From assembly GCA_018136815.1 (NCBI GenBank), contig CM030939.1, positions 248,001 through 312,000 on the forward strand: DNA of 64,000 bases. The letters run 5' to 3'. The stretch is from Isochrysis galbana. Its lineage: Eukaryota; Haptophyta; Isochrysidales; Isochrysidaceae. Each line of letters opens with the position of its first letter. The first letter of the stretch is position 1. Positions 1-10,300 of the stretch are shown piece by piece. A program made the position numbers and the translations under genes. The notes beneath the pieces are model-generated. The model ran no database searches and was not told where the DNA came from. It worked only from the letters and a program-made list of their open reading frames with translations.

Positions 1-442
1 CTGTTGGCTTCGCGCCTTGTAAAGCTTCTCGCCCTCAGTCGCGCGCCAAGTGCGCCCCCCTCCCCCTTGCGGTATGGTCGCTCACTCGCGCAAACGCAAG
101 CGTTCGCTGAACAAGAGAGAACACAAATCCCTACTTTCTACTTTACTTGTGGCCCGGCTTTCTACTTTATTACTATTGTAGTGCATCTTCTATTCTTCGT
201 TTTTGTTTTCGCTCCCTTCTTCCCGGCCGCCCTCTCTCTCTCTCTCCCTCCCCGCGCCTCTCCTCTCGCGCGGCGTCTGCGGCGGGCGGCAGAAGACAGA
301 GAGGCCACGAGGTGAGCGCGCCCCTCGGACGCAGGCCTGCCGGGGCAGACTTCTCTTCCTTCTCGCACAATTCACCGCCCCCCCCCTTCTTCCCCCCGCC
401 CTTTCCCCCCGGGCTCCAGGTCGACTGCAGTGACGGAGAGCA
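1..442 (+). other. Upstream region and 5' UTR of the BAP31-like gene
   Basis: No gene is supported here. The open frames in this stretch are low-complexity and overlap on both strands. The stretch turns strongly pyrimidine-rich (CT runs near 230-250, C runs near 380-410) just before the ATG at 443. Pyrimidine-rich leaders of this kind recur before several genes in the window. Confidence 0.5.
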
Positions 443-1446
443 ATGAGCGGCGGTGAGAGTGGCGGAGGCATGAATGCACTGATGGGCGCCATCTTCTGGT
501 CTCTCAGTGTAGAGGTGGGAGCGCTTGTGCTGCTTGTCGCGCCCTGGCCAGAAGGATTCCTTGGTCCCATCCTACGCACCATTTCCGCCTCCAAAGCCCT
601 CGAGAGCGCAGTCAAGCCAGCGCTTTACTTTTTTGGCCTCGTGCTAGCAACGTTTCTCTTCTCAGCACGCGAGGTAGTGCGGCTGGGTGGCGAGTACGCG
701 GAGAAGCGGTCGGGCGACATCGGACAGAAGCTGCTGCACGAGGTTCTCATGTATCGCTCGCAGAGGGACTTTTACCTCGCAGGCTTCACCGCGCTGCTGC
801 TGCTTGTGCTACGCAGGATCTACCTGCTCGTCAAGGAGGTGAGTGCGCCCTTTGGGGTTGGCCCCGGCCTGTCGGGCCCGCTCTGCAATGGCGAAATTTC
901 GCCTCATCGCACAGTCACGCCCCCACCTGGCCCGGTCCTTCCCCGCTGCAGGTCCACTCGCTCAAGGCAACGACTGTTGCACTGAAGCGCCAGGCGGAGC
1001 AAGCTTCAGCCGCGTACACAATGCAGCTCACCGAGGTAGAGGAGCTCAAGAAAACCGCCAAGATGGTTGCGGCGGCTGCCAAGACCGACGCCAGCGCCAA
1101 GGCCAGCGCAGACGACGGCCCGTTGGATGCGGATGCCATCGAGGAGCGCGCCAAGCAAGCCGCAGCCGACGCCCTCATGTCGCCCAAGGCAGCAGCGGCG
1201 GCTAGGGGCGAGGGGGATGGCGAGTCGGTGTTCGAGCTGAAGGAGGAGTGCAAGCGGCTGCGTGAGGTTTTGGGCCAGGCGCGGGAAGACGGGCGCAAGG
1301 CCGATGCAAATGCAGACGCAATGCGTCGACAGGCCGAGAACCTGAGCCGCGAGTACGCCAAGCTCATGGCGCAAAAGGAGAGCCTCGAGAACAAGTTGGC
1401 GGACTTTGAACTGGTCATGGGCGACAGAGTGAAGAAGGCCAAGTGA
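443..1446 (+). CDS. BAP31-family ER membrane protein (two exons)
   Basis: Exons 443-838 and 952-1446, joined in phase 0 (donor GTGAGT, acceptor GCAG), give 296 residues. Three hydrophobic segments lie near residues 11-33, 58-78 and 108-126, followed by a long charged, Ala-rich cytosolic coiled coil. That is the architecture of B-cell-receptor-associated protein 31 and yeast Yet1/Yet3. The last four residues, KKAK, form a dilysine KKXX ER-retrieval signal, as in family members. Known family role: an ER cargo receptor and quality-control factor that helps sort membrane proteins leaving the ER. A second in-frame ATG at codon 10 could also be the start, but would not alter the membrane segments. 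The intron joins the third membrane segment to the coiled coil. Family assignment is confident; the specific cargo is unknown. Confidence 0.9.
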
Positions 1447-2162
1447 ACCTGCCCCCGGGATGACGGGTCGTCGGTCGAGTGGTATACGAACTCAGTCCAG
1501 CTCGATTTCACGCACACCTTTGGCATAGATGGCCCTGAGTTGGCTCCGACTGCTCGTTTGCGTGGGCAGACGATCCCGTGATTGCCGTTCCGGCCACCTA
1601 GTGGCAAGCCATGGTGATGGGCGGACGCGCTTGCCAATCTCCGAGAGATGATGGCGCTGTTCTCGCCCCCCAGTGGCGAGCCACGAAGCGCTCGCCAATC
1701 CTCGACAGGGTGGTTTGGACCCTCGTTTAAATGCGGATTAGGCTGAGTGGGGTAATGCGCAACGCCAAACCGGTGACCGGTTGTGCAAGTGTTGGAAGCA
1801 ACGACCATATCACGCGTTTTTTTGATCGGCTTGCGCCACTTTTGCGCTTTGCGCATCAAAATGCGTGATGCTTGCTTCGCGTCACTGACTTTTTCGCTTA
1901 GGTGTGCGTCCACATTAGCGCCAATAAAAACAATGTGCTACATGGAATCACCCAATCCGTTGTGCAACAACAGCATGTGCTGTCAGCCTGCTAGCGCTAG
2001 CGCCAATCAAGGGGCCGCCCTCCTCACTCTCACTCATCACTAGTGACTAGCCTCACTGGCCACTAGCGCTAAGGCTAAGAAAGTCAACGTGCAGCATGCA
2101 ACTTTCGGTTCAGCTTTTAAAATTCACCTCCCCCGACATGGGCGCCGATTGCTCCTGCTTCG
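1447..2162. other. Intergenic; no gene seen
   Basis: No convincing coding sequence. Short palindromic motifs of the type TAGCGCTAGCGC occur around 1990-2010 and 2060-2070. The two segments near 1590-1640 and 1670-1700 (each 'AGTGGC..GCCA..CGCTTGCCAATC'-like) look like a degraded duplication. The BAP31-like transcript presumably ends in the first few hundred bases, but no clear polyadenylation signal could be fixed. Confidence 0.4.
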
Positions 2163-2352
2163 GTGGCGGTGGCGGCGGTGGCCTCCTCGGTCGGACGACG
2201 GTCTTCTTCAGTCTTGGAGAGGGCGTCCTCCGGCTCCATCGCCGGGGTCGGGGTCGGGCAGGAGGAGGGACAAATCGTGCGAGCAACGCTTGCGCTCGGC
2301 GTGCAGTCGACAGGTGGCCGTGTTGTGGGAGATGAGCGAATTCAGCGAGCAA
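2163..2352 (-). pseudogene. Degenerate copy of the 22.7-22.9 kb acidic-protein gene fragment
   Basis: Read on the minus strand, one frame gives the string HLSTARRAQALLARFVPP, which closely matches HLSTGRRAQALLARLVPL in the equivalent (non-coding) frame of the locus at 22.69-22.87 kb. At the nucleotide level the two share the GTGCGAGCA-CGCTTGCGCTCGGC segment and the preceding GGTGG-rich and CTCCTC-rich stretches. Only the part around the N-terminal third of the other gene is represented, and no long frame is preserved. It is therefore read as a fragmentary duplicate rather than a gene. A LINE fragment is inserted about 110 bp downstream. Confidence 0.55.
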
Positions 2353-2459
2353 GAGAACTTAGGTCAAGGAGACAGTGGCGCGCTAGAGCCAGCAAGGGGA
2401 GGGCCGCGGCTCGCCGCGGCCATCAATCACTCGCTACGGCGAGAGAGATTAGCGCTCTC

Positions 2460-2794
2460 GGCCTCTAGTTTCACGAAAAAATAACATCTCAAGATTCTGG
2501 GATACACACCTACTTACCCTAACCCAAGGTATCCCTTGTTCTACTCCGACAACGCCCTTATCTTCCCTCCCTCCACACCTTCATTCATCCAAGAATTTTT
2601 TTTTAGCTCTTCCCTTCCTCCTCTTCCTCCTCCTCCCCTGCCCCCCTTCATCCCTTTTTCTTCGGTTTCCGGGGTCCGGCCCTAGTCTAGTACACTACCA
2701 ATAAGGGCCTAGTTCGGAGCGTGGGTTCTGGGCAGGCCTTTTGTACGTCCATTTTGTTGCACGTGCACGTGGTTGACGGCCTCTAGTTTCACGA
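2460..2794 (-). mobile_element. 5'-truncated LINE tail with 17-bp target duplication
   Basis: The 17-bp direct repeat GGCCTCTAGTTTCACGA lies at 2460-2476 and 2778-2794. The 301 bp between them is, on the minus strand, only the end of a LINE 3' UTR, and it finishes in the oligo(T) tail (A-tract on the plus strand at 2476-2481). The body closely matches 56.04-56.24 kb (shared TTCGGTTTCCGGGGTCCGG and the GTTCGGAGYGTGGG-type segment) and ends with the same AATCTTCAGATGTT-type terminus as the copy at 52.2 kb. This is a textbook severely 5'-truncated target-primed insertion. Confidence 0.9.
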
Positions 2795-3044
2795 GTGAGC
2801 CCCTCCCCCCTTGCGTGTGACCGCGTGTGACCCCCCCCCCCCCCCCCTCCACGTTGTTTTACAACCCGAAAGGGGTTTCCCGGTTTCCGGTTTCCCCCGC
2901 CAAGCGTGGACTGGAGGAGAGGACGCGCTGGGGGGCGCAAGGTCGGTGCGTGCACTGGAGGGGGGACAAATATCGATATCGAGAGGAGGAGGCAGTGTGC
3001 AGTGTGCGGTGTCCCCTCCACGCCCGGTATCACTCGGACACCTG

Positions 3045-3340
3045 GCCTGCCAGGCACCAGGCATAGCGGGATTCCGAGACCGAAAATTGTGTCCAATTAG
3101 CTAATTGGGGGTGGCTAGGATATAACAATAATTATTTTAATTGGGTGTTTCAAATTGTGTGTGCCACCCCCAAGTTCGTGGCCATTTAGCATGTGCGGCC
3201 TGCCAGGCATGGCGGGATTCCGAGACAGAAAATTGTGTCCAATTAGCTAATTGGGGTTGGCCAGGATATAACATTAATTATTTTAATTGGGTGTTTCAAA
3301 TTGTGTGTGCCACCCCCAAGTTCGTGGCCATTTAGCATGT
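3045..3340 (+). repeat. Tandem duplication of a ~146-bp unit
   Basis: Two consecutive copies, period about 146 bp (for example GCGGGATTCCGAGAC at 3066 and 3212), each contain an AT-rich core with CCAATTAGCTAATTGG, itself a perfect 16-base palindrome, followed by GGATATAACA and TTTTAATTGGGTGTTTCAAA. No coding potential was seen. Function unknown; it may be part of a short mobile element. Confidence 0.8.
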
Positions 3341-3759
3341 GCATGATTAAAATTAGTAAGAGGTAAGAGGCAAAAGGGCTGATGCATGTTAATGAAAGAT
3401 GGCTTGCAGAAGCGCACTAGACTAGCACTAGAGAGCGAGTGAGGGTCTACGGGTAACTGCAAGAGATAGCCTAGCTAGACACAAACAGACCTCCTAACGA
3501 ATAGTGACAGTGGCTGGCAAAGCCCCCCCTGACCGTTTGGGTCATGTCCTCACCGAGACGACCGAGGCCGGCAGCTGACAGCCTAAACGCCGCACGAGAG
3601 GCTCGGATCCCCCCCGCCCCCCAACGCCGCACAAGAGCGGGGAATAGAGCATAAACCACCCCAAGTGCACGTAAGATACCGAGCAAGCAAGCACATGTTG
3701 CATCGTGGTCGCACGAGAAGCGCGCTTGGTCCAAGCGTGAGCAAAGCCGGTTTGCGGCT
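3341..3759. other. Downstream flank of the methyltransferase gene; no gene seen
   Basis: Nothing recognisable. It contains several scattered ACTAG motifs and the presumed 3' end of the minus-strand methyltransferase transcript. The minus-strand frame that overlaps the end of that gene here is a shadow with no family resemblance. Confidence 0.35.
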
Positions 3760-4995
3760 CTACTCGTTTTCGACGTCCTTACGGCCCGAGGCAGAAAGTA
3801 ACGAGCTATAGCCGTTTCGACCACTCCTGCCCCCTCGAATACAGAGTACGATTCCTAGGATACAAATTGGGACCAGCAAGACGCCAAGGAGTGGAGGCGG
3901 ACGCGCCGACGAGGAGCCCTGGCCAGAAGCCCAATTGCGACTCTGTTCCCACCCTGCAATCTGACTAGAAGGGTCGATCTCAGTTACTTGCGAGAAAGTG
4001 TGTGCTGCTTCGACCACACTTTCTCCGCCTCTGAAACGGTCTCGAGCCTCCTCTTTCGCCGTGTTCTCAACTTTCCGTATTATGATTGTGCTGTCAAGAC
4101 CACCGCCTTTGTGCGCGCCAGTGATTGCCCAATACCAAGGGTTACTATCGAGGATAGCCTCCACTCGAGGGGCTATTCGTGCGTTCGCGCCTGCCAGACG
4201 GAGAGCCTCTCGCGCCTCGTGTTGTTCTCGCATGGCCGGCACGAGGCGCTTGATGAAAGGATGTTCGGCGGGGCGCTGCACATAGAAGCACTCGTGGCCA
4301 CAGTCAGTATTGTTTGTTGGAGCACGAGCAAGTTGATCGGCAGCGGCAAGTCCCTTGAGCCACGGTAGAGCGCCGATGGTGACATCCTCAATCACGTAGA
4401 CACCACCGGGGCGTAAACGTGGCCACAAGGCTTCGATTGCCGCGATTTGGTGAGTGAGCACGTGCGCAGCATCGTCAATGATGATGTCCAGTTGCTGAGG
4501 TAAGGGCAGGCTCTGCAGCATTGTCTGATTCGATGAGTCTACTCCAAAGAATGCATGGACACGAGGTGCTGACCAGGTCGCGTGGGCAGAGCCCTGATCG
4601 AAGCAGCCGTGCCTCCGCTTGGTTTTACTGGCCCAAGCGTACTGCTTCTCATCGTGGAAGCGCCGCTCATCGTAGTCGACGATCCACAAATGGGCGGAAG
4701 GGAAGTACTCCCGCCAAGCACTGAGCGATGCGGCAGTCTCGTCCCCCACGCCCAGCTCGACGACGTTCCGTGCCTCGCGCAGAGGCGAGAACGCGACGTC
4801 ATACGCCGAGCCGTAGCCATGCTTTGAGAGCCAGTAGGTCCCTTTGTCGGAGCAGTACTTGTTGAAGAGCCTGTTCAGCTCCGAGTTCCGGTGGTTTGCC
4901 CTTCTGTTCGGGTAGCAGTCTGGTGCTGGGGTGCACTGAGGGAAGTGGTCTGCGGTCCACGCTGCTTGCACAGGTACAGCGAGGGAAAGGGCCAT
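3760..4995 (-). CDS. Membrane-anchored or secreted class I SAM methyltransferase, MycE-like
   Basis: A 411-residue protein starting at the ATG at 4995, where an N-terminal hydrophobic leader (MALSLAVPVQAAW) begins. The frame stays open further upstream only because the adjacent 12-bp repeat has no stops. SAM-binding motif I is VVELGVGD, followed by the acidic-loop segment IVDYDE; the later signature IIIDDAAH...LRPGGVYVIEDV matches MycE/macrocin O-methyltransferase-like enzymes, which methylate sugar or polyketide hydroxyls in a metal-dependent way. Near the C-terminus a 19-21 residue hydrophobic stretch (LLGVLLVPICILGIVLCI) followed by RGGRSGR predicts a membrane anchor, so the catalytic part is probably lumenal or extracellular. 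The substrate is not deducible; glycan methylation is an inference. It is divergently arranged with the histone deacetylase gene. Confidence 0.8.
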   Translation of the reverse strand: MALSLAVPVQAAWTADHFPQCTPAPDCYPNRRANHRNSELNRLFNKYCSDKGTYWLSKHGYGSAYDVAFSPLREARNVVELGVGDETAASLSAWREYFPSAHLWIVDYDERRFHDEKQYAWASKTKRRHGCFDQGSAHATWSAPRVHAFFGVDSSNQTMLQSLPLPQQLDIIIDDAAHVLTHQIAAIEALWPRLRPGGVYVIEDVTIGALPWLKGLAAADQLARAPTNNTDCGHECFYVQRPAEHPFIKRLVPAMREQHEAREALRLAGANARIAPRVEAILDSNPWYWAITGAHKGGGLDSTIIIRKVENTAKEEARDRFRGGESVVEAAHTFSQVTEIDPSSQIAGWEQSRNWASGQGSSSARPPPLLGVLLVPICILGIVLCIRGGRSGRNGYSSLLSASGRKDVENE

Positions 4996-5145
4996 CGCCT
5001 GGGTGCTGTTGGGGGTTCGAGACGCAACGCGCCCGGCCCCCCGCCCTCTTCCCCCTTGCCAACGCCCACGCCTGGCCCCCACGACTCCGGAGAGAGAGAG
5101 GGAGAGGGGACGGTGCGACGGAGAGTGGCGCCACAGCCTCCTTCT

Positions 5146-6045
5146 CTCCTCTCTCCTCTCTCTTCTCCTCTCTCTTCTCCTCTCTCTTCTCCTCTCTCTT
5201 CTCCTCTCTCTTCTCGTCTCTCTTCTCCTCTCTCTTCTCGTCTCTCTTCTCCTCTCTCTTCTCCTCTCCCTTCTCGTCTCTCTTCTCCTCTCTCTTCTCC
5301 TCTCTCTTCTCCTCTCTCTTCTCCTCTCTCTTCTCCTCTCTCTTCTCCTCTCTCTTCTCCTCTCTCTTCTCCTCTCTCTTCTCCTCTCCCTTCTCGTCTC
5401 TCTTCTCCTCTCTCTTCTCCTCTCTCTTCTCCTCTCTCTTCTCCTCTCTCTTCTCCTCTCTCTTCTCCTCTCTCTTCTCCTCTCTCTTCTCCTCTCTCTT
5501 CTCCTCTCTCTTCTCCTCTCCCTTCTCGTCTCTCTTCTCCTCTCTCTTCTCCTCTCTCTTCTCCTCTCTCTTCTCCTCTCTCTTCTCCTCTCTCTTCTCC
5601 TCTCTCTTCTCCTCTCTCTTCTCCTCTCTCTTCTCCTCTCTCTTCTCCTCTCTCTTCTCCTCTCTCTTCTCCTCTCTCTTCTCCTCTCCCTTCTCCTCTC
5701 TCTTCTCCTCTCTCTTCTCCTCTCTCTTCTCCTCTCTCTTCTCCTCTCTCTTCTCCTCTCTCTTCTCCTCTCTCTTCTCCTCTCTCTTCTCCTCTCTCTT
5801 CTCCTCTCTCTTCTCCTCTCCCTTCTCGTCTCTCTTCTCCTCTCTCTTCTCCTCTCTCTTCTCCTCTCTCTTCTCCTCTCTCTTCTCCTCTCTCTTCTCC
5901 TCTCTCTTCTCCTCTCTCTTCTCCTCTCTCTTCTCCTCTCTCTTCTCCTCTCTCTTCTCCTCTCCCTTCTCGTCTCTCTTCTCCTCTCTCTTCTCCTCTC
6001 TCTTCTCCTCTCTCTTCTCCTCTCTCTTCTCCTCTCTCTTCTCTC
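5146..6045 (+). repeat. 12-bp minisatellite, (CTCCTCTCTCTT)n, about 75 units
   Basis: Almost perfect 12-bp tandem array with all pyrimidines on the plus strand. Two unit variants (with CCTT or CTCGTC) recur at 5269, 5389, 5521, 5689, 5821 and 5965, always separated by multiples of 12 (10, 11, 14, 11 and 12 units). This suggests higher-order amplification of longer blocks. All frames are open through the array, which produces artefactual Arg/Glu- or Leu/Ser-repeat proteins; none is believed. A pure polypurine/polypyrimidine tract of this length can form triplex (H-) DNA. Confidence 0.95.
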
Positions 6046-6670
6046 TCTCTGTGTTCGTCTGCCCTTCTCTCTCTCTCCTCTCCCTCTCTCTCCCTCCCTC
6101 CTTCCCCTCTCTCCTCTTTCCCCTCTCTCCAACCTCCACTCTCTTCTCTCTCCTCTCATCTCTCCTCTCAACTCTCTCTCGTGTCTCCTCTCACATCTCT
6201 CACATCTACTCGCTCTCTCCTCTCTCTTCCCTGCCCCCCTCCCTCTCTCTCCCGCCTCCCTCTCCCCCCCCCAACACTCCATCCTTTTGTTCCCCCCCGG
6301 CGGTATTGGCGGGAGCGGCCCCCTCCGCCCCCTCCCGTGCGCCCTCCGCCCCTCTCTCCTCTCCTTCCCCCTCCCTTTGTTCTCCCTCTCTCTCCACCCG
6401 TCTCCCCCTCTCCCTCCCGCTCTCTCTCGCTCCCTACCTCCCTTCCCATCTGCCGTCCTGCTCTCTCTCTCCCTACCTCCCTGCCTCCCTCCCCCACCCC
6501 CACCCCCACACCCCTGGCCCCCGGAGCCCTTTCCCTCGCTCCCTCCCTCCCTCCCTTTCCCCCCCTCCCCCTCTCCCCCCCCCCCTCTCCCTCCCTCCCG
6601 CCCTTCCTCCCTCCCTCCCTCTCCAGCTCCTCCCATTCGTCCTCCCCACCCCCACACCCTCCCCCTGAGC
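6046..6670. promoter_or_regulatory. Pyrimidine-rich intergenic region between divergent genes
   Basis: This 625-bp stretch, together with the minisatellite, separates the divergent methyltransferase and histone deacetylase start codons. It is overwhelmingly C/T on the plus strand with only short interruptions. It probably holds the deacetylase promoter and 5' UTR; no TATA box or other defined element could be identified. Confidence 0.4.
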
Positions 6671-9600
6671 ATGACCCCTCCTCCCTCGGTCCGACTAGCC
6701 TACGGCTACCACTCCGGCCCACTCGCTGGCCAAGCGCTTGGTGTATTGACCGCGCCGGCCGAGGGCGCGGCACTGCGGCGCGCGCTCGGTGCCAAGCTAA
6801 GGATGCGCGCGCGAGACGTTGCAGCCGCCACTGTCTTTGTGGCTAGGACGGGAGAGAAGGTATGGGGAAAAAGAGGGGGGAAGGAGAGGGGGTGAGGAGG
6901 GGAGGGGCAGAGAGGGCAGCCGTGGGGGAAGGGGGCGGAGCTTCGGAGGCATGGGAGCGGGCGGGAGCACGGGGTGGGACTTGAGATCTTAGCGGGAGAG
7001 CGGATGAGAAATGGGATCGAGGCGAGTGGGAGGCCAGTTGTTAGAGCGGAGAGCAGAGAGGCATGGAGAGGGGTTGAAGGCAAGCATGGTAAGAATGGAC
7101 TGGAAGGTGGAAAAGCACCGAGGGGAGAGACGGGCGCGCTGCAGAGTGCTCTTAGAGTGCCCACAGCACCATCTGCAATGGAAATGGTGTCTTGTCCTCA
7201 ATAGGCGTCCCATATGCACCCTGCCCATCTCCGTACAGCTTCCTACTGACGACACGAGCTTGTACGGTCACGTGAACGACATGGACCTCCTCCTCGTCGC
7301 GCACTCGTGCGATGAAGCCTTCTGCAAGCCAAAGGGCACCGGCAACAGCCCAGCGCGCTCCTCGGTGGAGGACGCAGTGAATGAGGCAGCCGCAGCTTTA
7401 TCGGATCTGTCCCTCAAGGAGACCGGGCTTGACGACTCGCATTCAGCGAGTCCTGCCTCATTGCTCTTGACAATTCGACCAATTATCGCGCCCGCTGGGT
7501 TCGAGGCAGTTGCACTCGTCGTGCAACCATCCCACAACGGATTCGTCAAGGGCAATGGTGCGCGTGGGAGCGCGAGCCGTGTCTACCCACCAGCGGCCGG
7601 GATAACCGTGCAAGTCACACGCCAGGCTCGGCTCCAAGAGCCTTTCAAGCACTTCAAGGTCAAGTGCATGGCTTCAATCCCACTCCACCGTGCTTTTCAA
7701 CGTAGGTTGCAAGACGGCAGTTGTGCACGATGAGCGTATGTGCTCCCACGCTCTCGCCAGCGGCTTTCATCCGGAGCAGCCAGCCAGAATCACGTCGCTG
7801 TGGGAAGGCCTAGTTGCCGAAGGAATGGCAGCCGCAGCGCGCAGAGTGCCTGCGCGACTCGCCACTAAGGAAGAGGTGCGCTGGCCACCGGTTGGGCGTT
7901 GCCACTCGCCACTCGATTGCGAACATCTACGGGCAATCCCTGGTCTTCTTGGCATCTCACCTCAGATCTTAATGGTTCACGAGGCTCGGCACTGGGATCA
8001 GCTCGAATGGGCCGTGGCGCAGGAGGCGCAGGCCTTGCAGCGCTGGTGCGCCTCGCAAGAGTCCCTATATTTGAATGCGGCGTCCCTGCGTGCGGCGAGG
8101 CTCGCCAGCGGTGCCGTGATGGAGTTGACGCAGCAGGTGCGCTTTGGACGAAGTCCCGTCGGCATGACGAGCCGGAAACCGGGGCGCGATTGCGGATGCA
8201 TCGGACCTTACAGCACTTGCCTTGCGCGTGGCCACTTCCCCTTACCTTGCCCTTTGTCCTCATCGACAACTGTCTACCCTCTAGCCGTTGCCATGCGGCT
8301 TTGCGATGTCGATGAGGTCACCTGGTACCTTACCATGCGCTCACAATCCGCCCTGTGCCATGGCCGATCAACCAGGTCATGCGTGGGGAGGCGCGGAATG
8401 GACTTGCTATCGTACGGCCACCTGGACATCACGCGGGTAGGTTGCACGCTCCCCGATAGGGCGCTGTCCCATTCGTGCCCCCATTCGTGCCCCCATTTGT
8501 GGCCCGCCACCTACCGAAGACCTAGTGGAGCATGATCTGCGGGGTCGTCATTCGTATGAAATCAGCATTGCGAGTGCGAGCATGCTGGGAATGTCGCCGA
8601 TGCGTCTGACTCATCCTTAACCTCTGCATCCAGAGGCGCATCGCGCAATGGGGTTCTGTGTGTTCAACTCTGTGGCCGTGGCCGCGGCGCATGCGCGCTC
8701 GCACTTGGGCGCTCGGCGTGTCCTCATCGTCGACTGGGACATCCACCACGGAAACGGTGTGCTTCGCCGCACAGGGTTTGCAAGAGCCGACGCCCCGTTC
8801 ACACGTACCCTTTCCCACCGAGGGCCACCGTCTGACCGCTAACATTGGTGCGCAGGCATCCAGCGCATCTTCGAGGCTGACCCATCCGTCCTCTACTTCT
8901 CGGTTCACCGCTATGAGAACGGCTCCTTCTTCCCTGGCTGCCCCCCGCCCGCATCGCCTATGGAGGCAGCCTACGCCCAAGAGATGTCCTGTGCGGCCGT
9001 GGGCTCGGGCCAAGGGGAGGGGACCACCGTCAATGTGGGCTGGAACACACGGGGCCCCTCTTCTCGCCCGGGTGACGCAGAGTACGAGGCAGTATGGTCC
9101 GAGATCCTCATGCCAATTGCGAGGGAGTTTGCTGCCGATCTAGTGCTAGTTGCGGCTGGCTTCGACGCTGCAGAGGGAGACCCACTCGGTGGGTGCCACG
9201 TCACTCCGGAGGGATACCACTCGCTAACTCGTCAGCTCATGGAGCTTGCTGGAGGCAAGCTCGTGCTCGCGCTGGAAGGCGGCTATTCTCTCAGCGCGAC
9301 TACTGCGAGTGCCACAGCGTGCATGGCAGCGTTGCTTGGGTTGGATGTGCTGCCCTCTGTGGCCTTTGCAAATGACGCTCGTGCCAAGCCATCCAGCTCG
9401 CCATCGGTCACACCGACCGATCTATCGCCGGCAATGTTGGGGATAGTCGGATCCGTTCCTGGACGAAGCCGGCGTGGAGGCGTCGCTTCGTCCGAACCTC
9501 CCTCTGATGCGAAAACGGGAGGCAGCGCAAGAGCGACGTCTAGCGAGCGGCAAGAAAGAGAGCTGCGGCGACTGGAGTCATCTGGCGGCATGATACATGC

Positions 9601-9769
9601 GCAGAGCTCAGCCCGTAGGCGCGCCATTTCGACCCGCAGCGCGCCCGGACGCCGAGAAGCCATCGACATGGTCGGCGGCCGTGTATGCGTGCACCCACTT
9701 GCTCGAAAGAGCATCGATGATGCACGCGCAGTCCACGCAATGTATTGGAAGGCATTGCGTGCACTCTGA
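6671..9769 (+). CDS. Class II histone deacetylase (multi-exon)
   Basis: Reconstructed exons: 6671-6859, 7239-7578, 7706-7875, 7966-8136, 8376-8436, 8634-8756, 8856-9769, about 655 residues. The junctions from 7875 onward are supported by restored motifs. The 7578/7706 junction is tentative: it is the phase-compatible choice among weak sites. The catalytic domain runs from about residue 177 (TAVVHDERM) to 510. It contains [16 protein letters not shown] (active-site His pair), DWDIHHGNG (zinc ligands), [25 protein letters not shown] (zinc-ligand Asp) and LALEGGYS. The Tyr after GG is kept, as in active HDAC6/10/Hda1-type enzymes and unlike animal class IIa. It removes acetyl groups from lysines of histones or other proteins. 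An N-terminal ~170-residue region of unknown fold and a C-terminal ~130-residue disordered basic tail flank the catalytic core. Confidence 0.93.
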
Positions 9770-10100
9770 CGGTGTGATTTAGCGAGTAGGGAGTGGTCGT
9801 ATGTGCGGCATTCGTTGGGTCCCCTTGGATTCCCAGCTCATATGGGCCAATGGTTGCCCGCCGGAGTTCGCATGATGTATGGGGTGCGGTTAGGTCGAGG
9901 GGGGAAGGAGATTGAGATTGGTAGGGCCCTCCCGGGAGGGGGAAGGGGGGGGGGGGGGGGGGGGGTTCATCTCCTTTCTACCCCATCTCCCCTCCACGCT
10001 CCACCTTGACCTCGCCCCCCCCCCCCCCCGCCCCCCTTCTCTGTGCGGCTATGGCATGTGCGTGTGCGGCAGATCGATGCTCCGTGTGCAAGCTGTGGAA
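9770..10100. other. Deacetylase 3' flank; G and C homopolymers
   Basis: No gene seen. Contains a G run at about 9946-9966 and a C run at 10015-10030. The stretch ends immediately at the 5' terminus of a LINE fragment. Confidence 0.4.
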
Positions 10101-10300
10101 CTATCGTTATAACAATAGGGTCATGGAGCGTGCCCCGCTCCCCTCCTCTCTCTCCGCCCACGCTGCCGCGCCGGCCGACGCTGCGTTACTGTCGAAACGC
10201 CCTCAACCTCAAGTAGAAGTAGCGTGGCCACGCCTGACCAGGTCCATGTGCCCGCGAGCGACCGCACGCGACGAGCGCCCAAAGCCCAGAACCAGAACAC
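10101..10300 (+). mobile_element. LINE 5'-end fragment with terminal hairpin and ORF1 start
   Basis: The 18-base near-palindrome CTATCGTTATAACAATAG (10101-10118) is followed by GGTC and the ATG of ORF1 at 10123. The following ~180 bp match the start of the full-length LINE at 13083 (shared CTCCCCTCCTCTCTCTC, GCCGCGCCGGCC and CCCGCGAGC segments). The arm has one mismatch compared with the perfect palindrome of the intact copy, as expected for decay. No downstream LINE sequence or 3' tail was found, so this is a 5' piece without its body; the right border is approximate. Confidence 0.75.

Noticed and set aside
915-1913. 332-codon minus-strand frame overlapping the BAP31-like gene
   Set aside because: Shadow of a GC-rich coding exon; Ser/Arg/Ala-rich with no motif, and the plus-strand gene is well supported.
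4799-6672. Long open frames on both strands (up to 970 codons) rich in ERRR/EKRE or LLLS repeats
   Set aside because: They exist because the 12-bp unit is a multiple of three and contains no stop in any frame. Only the non-repetitive methyltransferase portion (from 4995 down) has protein character.
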